Assembly: GCA_947258785.1 (NCBI GenBank)
Contig: CAMYJT010000010.1
Location: 47,873 to 111,872, forward strand
DNA: 64,000 nucleotides
Source: an uncultured Gammaproteobacteria bacterium
GTDB taxonomy: Bacteria > Pseudomonadota > Gammaproteobacteria > Arenicellales > JAANXG01
Reading direction: 5' to 3'
Below are positions 1 to 8,775 of this stretch, piece by piece (within the stretch, counting starts at the first letter, position 1; each line of letters starts with the position of its first letter). The notes beneath the pieces are model-generated. The model searched no databases. It saw only the letters and a list, made by a program, of their open reading frames with translations, and was not told the DNA's origin. Position numbers and translations under genes: made by a program.

Positions 1-2
1 CT

Positions 3-3000
3 GACGCGATCAGCGACGGGGTCAGCGGCTCGGTGGCCATCGAGTCCATATCATTGAATTGGCTGAGCGGGCAACGCGTCCAGGGATTGACAGTACAAGA
101 CTCCGCGGGGCAGCCGGTCGCCCGCCTCGAGGAGCTGGCCACCGAATTGACCCTGCTGCAGGCATTGCGGCAACGTTTGACCCTAGGCCGCACCACGATT
201 CGCGGGCTGGCGGTAAACGTGGTCGTCGACGAATCGGGTGACAACAACCTCCGCCGGGCCCTGGCGCCTCGGGCGCCGACCGAAGCGTCGGCAGGTCCAA
301 TAGTGCTTCCCGTGACCGGCAACATCGAACTAACCGACGCCCAGATCACGGTTACGGCGGCAGGGATCGAGCCGGTGGTGTTCGACGGTTTGGCGGGCGG
401 ACTGAAACTGACATCGATGGACGATCCCTTGATCTTCAACCTGCGAGGTCGGAGCCGACAGGGCGAGGCAAGCGGTGAGATTGCCTTGGACGGGAGGGCC
501 GTGGGTCTGGTCAAGCGTGGCGGTGCTCTGAGCACCCAGACCGCAAAGGTGGACCTGCAGGCGAAGGTCAAGGATTTTCCGGTGGACGGCATCGACCGTG
601 TGCTCGGTTTACAGGGTCTGTTGAGCACAGCCCTGGGAGCGCGGATAAACATGAGCGTCATGGCCGCCGGGACCGCTGCAGAGCAGGAGCTAAGCGCCTC
701 GGTCGACGCCGCGAACATAGAGATCCAGCTCGCCGGCCGGACCGAGCAGGGCCGGTTCGAGTTGACGCGGCCCGGGACCGCGCGGTTTACCGTAACGCCT
801 GCCTTGTTCGGCGCCTTGGTCCAACCGGCGGACGGGGAGCCCCCCCTGCGTCTGACCGAGAGTTTTCCCCTTACGCTGACCGTAGATAGCCTGACGACAC
901 CGGTGGATGGATTCAATCCCGGGGCCACGGCGTTCCAGGTTGGCATCAAGGCCGAGCAGCCCATCCGCCTCAGCGGGGCGCCGGAACTGGGCGAGATTGC
1001 CGTGCGCAAGCTGAATGCCGCTGTTGGCAGTGCCCGATTGGCCGAGTCCGTCAAGATCGATGTTGAAGGGGAACCCGTTACACAGAACAAGCCCGGTAAA
1101 CTGCATCTTCAAGCCAAGTTGGAAGGCCTGCTCGATCCGCAGGACCGTCTCCAGTTCGACAAGCTGCGGGTCGACGCCGAAGCTAATTTGACCGGTATGC
1201 CGACCGTGTTGTTGGACCAGGTGTTTTCGCTGGGTGGTCTGCTGAACGATCTGATCGGGCCGACGATTGATCTGAATGCGGAGGCCAGGTCGAGCGGGAA
1301 CAACCGGGTGGACATGACGCTGGCCGTCGATGCGGGTCCGCTGCAGGCCAAAGACGTCGGTCTGACCCTCGATGATAGTTTTTCGCTTGCCCGTCCTGCC
1401 GTATTTCGCTATGCCCTCACGCCACAGATCGCCGAGCGCCTGCTTAGCAAGGATCAAACCGTGAACCTGCCACAAGCGGCGACCATCGTCTTGCGTGTCG
1501 AGCGCCTGTCCGGACCCCGTCCCGCTCCGGGACAGCCGCTGTTTCAGCCCGAGCGGACCGCTGTGCAGGGTGCGCTGACCAGCGAAACAATCGTGTTGGC
1601 CGGTATTCCAGACCTAGGCCGGGTCTCGCTCGATAACACACGCGTCGAACTGACGGCGGATTCGCTGTCGTCGATCCGTTTGCTTGGATCGGCCAGACTG
1701 ACCGAGGTTGAGCGCGGCGTGCTCGGCGAACTCCGGGCCTCACCGCTCGAGCTGCGCGCCGAGGCCACAACCGGGCTGGACCACGACGGCGGCCTGCAAG
1801 CGATCACCGCGCGTCTGCGGTTGGCGGGGGAGGGATTGCAGGGCGATGTGCAGATGGGCGTCAAACCGGATTTCAGTCGCGCCTCCCTCAAGCAACCGGC
1901 CGCTATTGACATGAGCTTGAGCCCGGGCCTGCTGAAGCACTTAGGGTGGGTGTCCGACGGCGGGCCCTCGCTGGCAAAGCCGGCGGCCGTGCAGCTTCGC
2001 CTGAATCAGCTCGAGCTGCCGGTCGTGGCGTTCTCTCCGGCGGATGCGCGGCTGGCCGGCACGGCCCACATCGACGCGTTGATACTGGGCGGGGATCGGG
2101 CTATCGCGGGGACCGCCCTGCGTAATGCCGATCTCAGCGTGGACTATGTGGGGGCCGAAGGCCGGGCGACGTTGTCGCTGGGTGCCAAGACCGCGCGGCC
2201 CGGTCAAGCGGGGGCCGGTGACTTGAAGATCAATGCGAAACTGAGCCGCCTGATCCACGGGGGTGCACTGGACCTGGGCGCCGCCGTGGTGGCGGCAGAA
2301 ATACAGATCGACAAGCTGCCAACCGGGTTCTTGGAGGTGGTGAGCGGTCGGACGGGCCTCAATGACCTGATCGGCCCATCGGTCAATGTCGACGCCGAAG
2401 TCAATCTGACTGGCGGCGAAGGCCGCGGTGGGACGGTGGAGCTGAAGAGCCAGAGCGAACAGTTGTCTGCCGACGTCGGACTCAAATTTGCCGACGAGGT
2501 CAGTCTGAGCCGGGTGGCCAAGTTGCGCTTCACACTGACACCGGGAGGCTACGCCTCACTGACCGGAACGGCGGCGGGAGACGCAAGGCCGGCGCCCGAC
2601 ACTGGCTACGAACTCAGCGAAGCGGCGACCATAGAGGCCACCGTCGAGGCGATGCGCTGGCCGCTGGCCGGTGCGGGTAAGCCGGCCAAGTTCGACGCCT
2701 CGCGCGCGGCGCTCAAAGCGGTGATCGGTGTCCCACGTCTTGCGCTGCGCAACCGCCAAGATGGCGGGGACTTCCGCGTCGATGGATTTAAGGCGACGGT
2801 GACGGGTGACCGCCTGGACCAACCGGTGACTGTCGAGGCCAGTGGCCGGCTCGGCGGTGCAAAACCGCCGCCGAAGGCCGAGGGCGCGGGTCATTTACAG
2901 GTGACGGGACGGGTGGCCGATGCACTGAGCCCGGCGGGCGAATTCACCCCGGACCGGTTGTCAATCGATCTCGACGCCCGACTGCAGCAGTTGCCCACTG

Positions 3001-4019
3001 CCCTGATCGACCAGTGGCTGGCGCTGGACGGGCTGATTGCGGCCACACTCGGCGAGGTCGCGAACGTTACGGCCGCTGCAAAACTGTTGCGCATGGCCGG
3101 GCCGCTGACGCTGCAACTGCGTTCCACCCAAGCCAGCGCCGATGTCAACGGCGAGCTGCGCGACGGGGTGTTGCAACTCCGGCAACCGTTGGTGGCGGAG
3201 GCGCAAGCGACCCAGGCATTCGGGCGATTGGTGCTCGGTAAGATTCATCCAATCTTCGAAACCACGCAGAGCTCCGAGCGCCCCATCCGTATCGAAGTAC
3301 CGAAGCAGGGCGTGCGCATCCCACTGACGGATTTCGACACCGCCAAATTGGTCGTGCCACAACTCAATCTGGACCTCGGGAAGCTCGTCCTCAAGAGTGG
3401 TTGGCTACTCAACGGCACCATCGCGCTGGCGCAACAGTTCGGCGCGCTCAAGGGCGTGGAACGCAATGAGTGGACCGCGTGGTTCACGCCTGCGCAACTG
3501 CAGATGCGCGATGGACAGATTACGTACCTGCGGCGCTTGGATCTACTGCTCGACAAACGCCTGCATCTGGCCACTTGGGGCGTGGCCGATGTCGCGAAGA
3601 ACCGGCTCGATCTGACCCTCGCGTTTATGCCCGACACGCTCAACACGGTGTTTGGATTGTCGGTCGCTCCCAACGATGCGCTGCGGATTCCGTTGACTGG
3701 GGCCTTGGACGGTCCGAAAATGAACTTTAAAAAGGCGGCGCTGGAACTCGGCCGCCTGCGGGCGCAACGAGGCATAGCGGGGAAAGATCCTCTGGTCGGC
3801 GCGCTGGTCGGTACGCTGAGCCGGACCGCTAAGGGCGATGGCGCTTTGCCGGCGCCCTCAATCGATCCCTTGCCCTGGGGTCCGTTGCCGGGTGCCGAGG
3901 GTCAATCCGGGCCATCCCCCAACGGGCAGGCTGAAGCGCCGCCGCAGACCGATAAGCCCAAGAGCACCAAGGAACAAGCGATCGAGGGACTGTTCGACAT
4001 ACTGCGGAAGAAAAAATAG
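3..4019 (+). CDS. AsmA/TamB-like giant envelope protein (5' end outside window)
   Basis: The reading frame is open from the first bases of the window, so the true start lies upstream; the GTG at 33 is only the first in-frame start codon visible. About 1338 residues are present. The sequence is a long alternation of beta-rich stretches, recurring segments of the type LDQVFSLGGLLNDLIGPTID and LIDQWLALDGLIAATLG, and no membrane segment in the visible part. The first 80 residues resemble the AsmA-type N-terminal pattern (a secreted layer followed by 'LTLGRTTIRGLAVNVVVDESGDN'-like strands). AsmA-like proteins with repeating beta-groove architecture bridge the inner and outer membranes and carry phospholipids; that role is inferred here from overall resemblance. 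The tail is Pro/Gly/Ala-rich and ends in KKK. A planctomycete-style AsmA-like protein of unknown substrate is the alternative. Confidence 0.6.
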   Translation, partial: DAISDGVSGSVAIESISLNWLSGQRVQGLTVQDSAGQPVARLEELATELTLLQALRQRLTLGRTTIRGLAVNVVVDESGDNNLRRALAPRAPTEASAGPIVLPVTGNIELTDAQITVTAAGIEPVVFDGLAGGLKLTSMDDPLIFNLRGRSRQGEASGEIALDGRAVGLVKRGGALSTQTAKVDLQAKVKDFPVDGIDRVLGLQGLLSTALGARINMSVMAAGTAAEQELSASVDAANIEIQLAGRTEQGRFELTRPGTARFTVTPALFGALVQPADGEPPLRLTESFPLTLTVDSLTTPVDGFNPGATAFQVGIKAEQPIRLSGAPELGEIAVRKLNAAVGSARLAESVKIDVEGEPVTQNKPGKLHLQAKLEGLLDPQDRLQFDKLRVDAEANLTGMPTVLLDQVFSLGGLLNDLIGPTIDLNAEARSSGNNRVDMTLAVDAGPLQAKDVGLTLDDSFSLARPAVFRYALTPQIAERLLSKDQTVNLPQAATIVLRVERLSGPRPAPGQPLFQPERTAVQGALTSETIVLAGIPDLGRVSLDNTRVELTADSLSSIRLLGSARLTEVERGVLGELRASPLELRAEATTGLDHDGGLQAITARLRLAGEGLQGDVQMGVKPDFSRASLKQPAAIDMSLSPGLLKHLGWVSDGGPSLAKPAAVQLRLNQLELPVVAFSPADARLAGTAHIDALILGGDRAIAGTALRNADLSVDYVGAEGRATLSLGAKTARPGQAGAGDLKINAKLSRLIHGGALDLGAAVVAAEIQIDKLPTGFLEVVSGRTGLNDLIGPSVNVDAEVNLTGGEGRGGTVELKSQSEQLSADVGLKFADEVSLSRVAKLRFTLTPGGYASLTGTAAGDARPAPDTGYELSEAATIEATVEAMRWPLAGAGKPAKFDASRAALKAVIGVPRLALRNRQDGGDFRVDGFKATVTGDRLDQPVTVEASGRLGGAKPPPKAEGAGHLQVTGRVADALSPAGEFTPDRLSIDLDARLQQLPTALIDQWLALDGLIAATLGEVANVTAAAKLLRMAGPLTLQLRSTQASADVNGELRDGVLQLRQPLVAEAQATQAFGRLVLGKIHPIFETTQSSERPIRIEVPKQGVRIPLTDFDTAKLVVPQLNLDLGKLVLKSGWLLNGTIALAQQFGALKGVERNEWTAWFTPAQLQMRDGQITYLRRLDLLLDKRLHLATWGVADVAKNRLDLTLAFMPDTLNTVFGLSVAPNDALRIPLTGALDGPKMNFKKAALELGRLRAQRGIAGKDPLVGALVGTLSRTAKGDGALPAPSIDPLPWGPLPGAEGQSGPSPNGQAEAPPQTDKPKSTKEQAIEGLFDILRKKK

Positions 4020-4164
4020 CCGGGCGGTTCGGATTGCGAATAGAAAATAGGGTTAGGCTGCCCAATGCTTACGCGACTCGATTTCCCGCCGACTTGGCGA
4101 GAGACGGGTTTGTCCACCGGAACCGGAATATTACCAGTGCCGGGGGACTGCGGGCGGAGCAGGC

Positions 4165-5004
4165 TTACCCGCTGACGACCTGCACCGGAAACGGTTCGGT
4201 GACGCCGCCGCTGTAGAGCACCCGGTGCGGGAACGGGATCTCGATGCCGCGTGCGTCGAAGCTTGACTTGATTTCCATCTGGATGTTGTTTTTCAGCGCC
4301 AGGAAGTTGTCGCGCTGTGCCCAGACGGAAAACTGCAGGTCGATGGACGATTCACCGAAGCCTTGGAAAATCAGCAGCGGCGACGGCTCCTCCAAACACA
4401 GGGGATTGTTGTCTGCTACTTCGAACAAGGTTTCCTGAACCGTCCCGATGTCCTCCTTGTAGGCGACGCCGATCAACAGGTCGAGCCGTCTGATCGGAAA
4501 TTTCGACAAAGTCGTGACCTCGGACTTGATGACGACTTCATTGGGGATTCGCACGTAGAGGTTATCGAAGGTGCGCAGCTTGACGGACAGTAGATCGATG
4601 GACAGCACCTCCCCGGTGGTACTGCCGATCTTGATGCTGTCGCCGACGGTGAAGGTGCGTTCACCGAGCAGAAACAGGCCGCTGATGATGTTGGACGCGG
4701 AGGTCTGCGATGCGAAACCGATGGCCACCGACAGAATTCCCGCCGCGCCCAGCAGCACACTCAATTTGAATCCGAGTTCGCGCAAGGCGGAGACGATGAA
4801 GATCATCAAGATGGTGTAAAACACCACACGCCTTAGCAGGATTAACTGGTGTTTACTGAGATGGTCCCGTAAGAAGCGAGAGATTGATCCCGCCGCGAGC
4901 TTGGCGATTAGGAAGCCGGCCAGCAGCAACAGCAGGGCTTTGCCGACCGTCAGCGTGTGTCCCGATGTCCAGGCGCCGGATAGCGTTTCGAGTAGTTCAC
5001 CCAC
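4165..5004 (-). CDS. Small-conductance mechanosensitive channel, MscS family
   Basis: A 279-aa protein of about the length of E. coli MscS. Three hydrophobic segments lie in the first 130 residues. The pore-lining helix carries the Gly/Ala-rich pattern LLGAAGILSVAIGFASQTSASN, followed by the conserved beta-domain start GLFLLGERTFTVGDSIKIG and the IPNEVVIKSEV stretch. The cytoplasmic alpha/beta vestibule fills the remainder. MscS channels open on membrane tension to release solutes during hypo-osmotic shock. The gene is followed on the upstream side by a DUF432 gene, a pairing seen elsewhere, suggesting a two-gene unit read from right to left. Confidence 0.92.
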   Translation of the reverse strand: MGELLETLSGAWTSGHTLTVGKALLLLLAGFLIAKLAAGSISRFLRDHLSKHQLILLRRVVFYTILMIFIVSALRELGFKLSVLLGAAGILSVAIGFASQTSASNIISGLFLLGERTFTVGDSIKIGSTTGEVLSIDLLSVKLRTFDNLYVRIPNEVVIKSEVTTLSKFPIRRLDLLIGVAYKEDIGTVQETLFEVADNNPLCLEEPSPLLIFQGFGESSIDLQFSVWAQRDNFLALKNNIQMEIKSSFDARGIEIPFPHRVLYSGGVTEPFPVQVVSG

Positions 5005-5025
5005 GGGTTGCTCGTTGACCTCCAG

Positions 5026-5847
5026 TCATCCAAAAATGGTGCCCAGGGTACGGGAGATGACCCGCCCCTCGGCGCGTTCTCTGGGTCCAGAAACCAGGAC
5101 CGTTGCTTTGACCCCGCTCGGTGGGCCCTCTTCAATGTGCAGCTCGGCGGTGCTCAGCCGTTTTTCAATGGAGACCGACAGATCGTTGGTCCACAGCATG
5201 CCATCGCTCAGGGCATACAGCGTGAAATGCCGCACCGGCAGCTTGATCTTCTCGAGCAGCAGGGAGTCGTCGCCCCGGTTGTGGATCTTGACCGCGGTGA
5301 CCGCGCGGTGCGGGCGCAGCGGGATTTCATCTAAACGCAGGCGGGCCTGCGTGCGGCTCGCATAGCACATCTCCCCCTCCCAGGTTGATGGTCCGAACCA
5401 GGTGTCGGAGGGCCGTTGTATCGGCGCATCGAACAACACGACCTTGGATGCCTGAACGTGCACCTCAATCCAGACCGGCGAGCCGACGAACAACCTGGTC
5501 TGCTCTCCCGGCGGCAGGTGCAGCGGGTTCGCGGGTCTGGTTACCACTGCCCGATCGGCGAGTTTCGGTTGCAGCGCCACGGTGCCCGCGGTCTGGTGAA
5601 AAAAGTGCCGATCGACGCGGGCATTTCCGTCCGGCTCTTCACCCGGAAAGTCTACGGACCAATGATCGTCGTCATCCATCGACGCCGATTCGGCGTACTG
5701 CACACGCCATTCTCCCTGAAGCCGCGTCAAGGCCAGCGACATCGGACCGATGCGCCACAGTCCGGTTTGGTCCAAGGCGAATTCGAAATCTCCCCACCAG
5801 TGGGTTGGCGGCCGGCGCTTGGTCGGCGATGATGGCGTTGCAGGCAT
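5026..5847 (-). CDS. DUF432 domain protein, MscS neighbour
   Basis: The reading frame is open back to 6015, but that extension overlaps the CDF transporter gene and is Pro/Arg-rich. The ATG at 5847 (MPATPSSPTKRRPP) gives a 273-aa product. It begins with the THWWGDFEFALDQTGLWRIG stretch typical of DUF432 proteins, which continue with a 'LTRLQGEWRVQY' strand and an all-beta body without signal peptide or membrane segment. DUF432 has no assigned biochemical function; family members often sit beside mechanosensitive channels, as here, 21 bases upstream of the MscS gene. A role as an accessory or regulator of the channel is inference from position. No clear ribosome-binding site is seen. Confidence 0.7.
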   Translation of the reverse strand: MPATPSSPTKRRPPTHWWGDFEFALDQTGLWRIGPMSLALTRLQGEWRVQYAESASMDDDDHWSVDFPGEEPDGNARVDRHFFHQTAGTVALQPKLADRAVVTRPANPLHLPPGEQTRLFVGSPVWIEVHVQASKVVLFDAPIQRPSDTWFGPSTWEGEMCYASRTQARLRLDEIPLRPHRAVTAVKIHNRGDDSLLLEKIKLPVRHFTLYALSDGMLWTNDLSVSIEKRLSTAELHIEEGPPSGVKATVLVSGPRERAEGRVISRTLGTIFG

Positions 5848-5908
5848 GATCAGTAGCTGGCGAATCGGTGGGTGTTTGTTACCACAGATCGGGGCGTTGT
5901 CAAGTGTT

Positions 5909-6883
5909 TCACTCCGGTTCCGCGCTGGTGGGGTCGGTGGCAGCCGATGTGGACGCATGCCGGTCCTGACGGTGCCGCTGCCAGCTTTGCGCCTCGATGA
6001 AGACCCGTGAGACATTGCCGTATGCGGTTTTGATCTGCTGCTCCATGTCGGAGATCACTTCCTCGACCCGTTCGGACGACACGCCGTCGTCGAAATCCAC
6101 ACTCAAGTTCAGCAATATGTCGTTCGGGCCCAGGTGCATGGTCAGCAGTTCGTTGACGGTGATAATCTCGTTGTACTGCAGAACGATTTCCCGGATGCCT
6201 CGGATGACATCGACGCGGGCCCGCTCGCCGATCAACAGGCTTTTGCTTTCGTAGGCCAATAATGCCGCGGTGGCGGCGAGTATGACCCCGATCAGTACCG
6301 ATGCCACGCCGTCCAACACCGGCATGTCCAGGTGGCTCGCCGCAGCCACCCCGATCATGGCGATGATGAGGCCCAGCATGGCTGCGCTGTCTTCGAACAA
6401 CACCGTGAAAACGGTCGGGTCTTTGCTGAGCCGAATGGCCTGCACGAACGACAGCGCGCCCCGTTGTTTATCAAATTCCTTGAAAGCTATGATCCAGGCA
6501 ATACCCTCAAAGACCATTGCCAGTCCCAGGACGATGTAGTTAATGAACGGGCGCGTCATCGGCTCGGGGTGGTTGATTCTATGTATTCCTTCGTAAACCG
6601 ACACGCCGGCGCCCACGGCGAAGATCAGGATGGCAACGACAAAGGTCCAGAAATAAAGCTCCATGCCATAACCAAAGGGGTGCGAATCGTCCGGAGGCCT
6701 GCGCGAGCGTTTGATTCCGAACAGCAGCAGGCCCTGGTTGCCCATGTCGACCACGGAGTGGATCGCCTCGCTCAACATTGCCGAGCTGCCGGTCATCACC
6801 GAGGCGAAGAACTTGGTGACTGCGATCAGGCCGTTGCCGATCAGGGCGGCGAAAATTACTTTCTTGGAGGCGGTGCTTGCCAT
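5909..6883 (-). CDS. Cation diffusion facilitator (CDF) family transporter
   Basis: The ATG at 6883 (MASTASKKVIF) gives 324 aa. The longer open frame upstream is antisense to mgtE and was discarded. About six membrane segments are present. Metal-site signatures are visible: SEAIHSVVDMGNQ in the second segment, HPFGYGMELYFW in the loop that follows, and FEDSAAMLGL in the fifth segment, where an E-x-S-x-x-x form replaces the more common H-x-x-x-D. A cytoplasmic C-terminal domain with the usual 'MHLGPNDILLNLSVDFDDG' strand pattern follows, then a low-complexity tail. CDF proteins export Zn, Co, Fe or Mn by proton exchange; the metal cannot be told from the sequence. It lies 35 bases downstream of mgtE on the same strand. 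Confidence 0.9.
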   Translation of the reverse strand: MASTASKKVIFAALIGNGLIAVTKFFASVMTGSSAMLSEAIHSVVDMGNQGLLLFGIKRSRRPPDDSHPFGYGMELYFWTFVVAILIFAVGAGVSVYEGIHRINHPEPMTRPFINYIVLGLAMVFEGIAWIIAFKEFDKQRGALSFVQAIRLSKDPTVFTVLFEDSAAMLGLIIAMIGVAAASHLDMPVLDGVASVLIGVILAATAALLAYESKSLLIGERARVDVIRGIREIVLQYNEIITVNELLTMHLGPNDILLNLSVDFDDGVSSERVEEVISDMEQQIKTAYGNVSRVFIEAQSWQRHRQDRHASTSAATDPTSAEPE

Positions 6884-6918
6884 GGTCGATGGGTGGCGGT
6901 TGCGGCGGGAGAACCGCT

Positions 6919-8277
6919 CTAGAGCAGCACCAGCGTAGCGAGACCCAGGAATCCGGCAAAGCCGATGACATCGGTGGCGGTTGTCAAAATGACCGCCCCA
7001 GCCAGCGCCGGATCGATGCGGAGTCGTTTGAGCAGCAGCGGAATGCCCACCCCTGACGCGGCACCCGCCAACAAGTTGATCACCATGGCAGCGCCAATTA
7101 TCGCCGCGATGTCCCAGCGATGGAACCAGAGCGTGGTTACAATGGCGATGACCAACGCCCACAACAGGCCGTTCAATAGACCGATAGCGACCTCTTTGCG
7201 CGCAAACCATCGAAAATTGGCCAGCGTGATCTGGTTCAGGGCGACGCCACGGATGGTCAGGGTTAGCGCCTGGTTGCCAGCGATACCGCCCATGCTGGCG
7301 ACGATGGGCATGAGCACGGCCAGCGCCACGACCTGGTCCAGTATGCCTTCGAATTGGCCGATAACCCAGGACGCCAGCAACACGGTCAGCAGATTGATGC
7401 CCAGCCACAGCGCACGGCGCCTGATGCTGTTGAGTATTGGTGCAAACAAATCCTCTTCCTCGTCGAGGCCGGCCTGATACAGCAGGCGTTGTTCGGATTG
7501 TTGCCGGATGACGTCGACGACGTCATCCACCGTGATGCGGCCGAGCAAGCGATGATTGTCATCGACCACCGCCAGGGATATCAAGTCCTGTTGTTCGAAT
7601 CTGGCGGCGACGTCGTCTTCCGAAGTGCCGGCAGTCACGGAATCGGCCTCCGATACCATCGCATCGGCCACCATCGAGGATGGTTCGGTGGACACCGTTA
7701 CGGTCAGCGGCAGAATGCCCAGATAACCGCCGGCGTCGTCAACCACCATAATGGCGTCAGTGTCAACGGGCAGCGGAGCGATGCGCCTCAGGTAACGCAA
7801 CACCACCGCCAGCGAGACGTCCGGACGTACGCTGACCACGTCGCTGTTCATGAGCCGGCCAGCCGTGCCTTGTTCGTACTCCAACACCCGCTCCAGACGA
7901 TGGCGTCGATCGGCGTCCATCGCGTCCAACACCGATCCCACCATCTCCTCGGGCAGATCGCCGATGACATCGGTCAAATCATCGTCTTCGAGGTCTTTGG
8001 TGGCCTCGATCAGCTGATCAGCCGCGAGCCCCTCGATGAGCGTCGCTCGCACTTCGTCTCCAACACCCGCCAACACCTCACCCTGCTGCGGCGCCGGTAC
8101 GAGCGACCAGGTCCGCTTGCGTTCTACGAGCGGCAGCGACTCCAGTAAGCTCGCCACCACCGCCGGCGCGAGCACCGCCAGGTCCGGCCCCAGCGCGGCC
8201 TCGGTCCCGGCAGCGAGATGCTCCAGAACATCTTCGAGCAGTTGACTTTGTTGCTCGGACAGCTTATCCGGTTCCAT
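6919..8277 (-). CDS. mgtE: Magnesium transporter MgtE
   Basis: A 452-aa protein with the full MgtE layout: an N-terminal helical Mg-sensing domain (about 1-125), two CBS domains (about 130-255), a plug helix, and five C-terminal membrane helices. Conserved pore motifs are seen: LMPIVASMGGIAGNQALTLT and DPALAGAVILTTATDVIGF, whose acidic residue coordinates Mg in the family. The ATG is preceded by CGGGAGACGTCGT, a good ribosome-binding site. MgtE is a Mg-gated Mg/Co uptake channel in the inner membrane. It heads a minus-strand run with the CDF pump, DUF432 and MscS genes, so an ion/osmotic homeostasis operon is likely. Confidence 0.96.
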   Translation of the reverse strand: MEPDKLSEQQSQLLEDVLEHLAAGTEAALGPDLAVLAPAVVASLLESLPLVERKRTWSLVPAPQQGEVLAGVGDEVRATLIEGLAADQLIEATKDLEDDDLTDVIGDLPEEMVGSVLDAMDADRRHRLERVLEYEQGTAGRLMNSDVVSVRPDVSLAVVLRYLRRIAPLPVDTDAIMVVDDAGGYLGILPLTVTVSTEPSSMVADAMVSEADSVTAGTSEDDVAARFEQQDLISLAVVDDNHRLLGRITVDDVVDVIRQQSEQRLLYQAGLDEEEDLFAPILNSIRRRALWLGINLLTVLLASWVIGQFEGILDQVVALAVLMPIVASMGGIAGNQALTLTIRGVALNQITLANFRWFARKEVAIGLLNGLLWALVIAIVTTLWFHRWDIAAIIGAAMVINLLAGAASGVGIPLLLKRLRIDPALAGAVILTTATDVIGFAGFLGLATLVLL

Positions 8278-8775
8278 ACGACGTCTCCCGATGACTGATG
8301 TATCGCTGATACGGTGATCCGGCGCGATGTGGCGTCGCTTGCCGCTCGCGGATGCCGGACGATTAGCCCTAGCTTAATACTTTGGCCCTGCGTTTCCCTA
8401 ACCGGTTTTCGCGTCGGATCTGGTTGACTTGTCACGCCGCCGGCTCGCTTGGTGTTCATCCAGGCGTCATGGGGTGTGCCTCGATCCAAGCGACTTGTTT
8501 GGCGTCAGAGGTGTTGAGGGTTAAGCCGGATTTGAGCTGCTAGGGCCATGAACGACCGCACCCGGCATGAATTGCATTGATTGTTTAGCCTGTGAAAGAA
8601 TCCTAACCGGCTTTCTCTAAGAAACACTAAAGTACGGCCGTACGTGGACGAACACCTCATTTTGGATGCAGCTACTTTGCTCGCGGGAGACGGCAATACC
8701 TTAGCGGGCAAAAGCGGCTGCTGCCCATGACACGATTGCAGTACACAGTTGGAGCTGGCGGAGGGGAGGGTGGTC
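8278..8775. other. Divergent intergenic region between mgtE and yihY
   Basis: About 500 bases without a supported gene. It must hold the promoters of the minus-strand ion transport block and of the plus-strand yihY gene. A perfect 12-bp palindrome (GTACGGCCGTAC) lies at 8632-8643, about 130 bases before yihY, and might be an operator; nothing else supports that. No magnesium-responsive leader was recognised upstream of mgtE. Confidence 0.4.

Noticed and set aside
5848..6015. N-terminal extension of the DUF432 protein
   Set aside because: It is Pro/Arg-rich, overlaps the end of the CDF transporter gene and is outside the conserved domain.
6884..7408. Upstream extension of the CDF transporter frame
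   Set aside because: It lies within the mgtE coding sequence in another frame and has no domain or codon character of its own.
8278..8500. Possible GEMM- or Mg-type riboswitch upstream of mgtE
   Set aside because: The minus-strand leader has GGGAAACGCAGGGCCAAAG, which recalls GEMM only loosely. The GNRA-capped stem and the second stem are missing.
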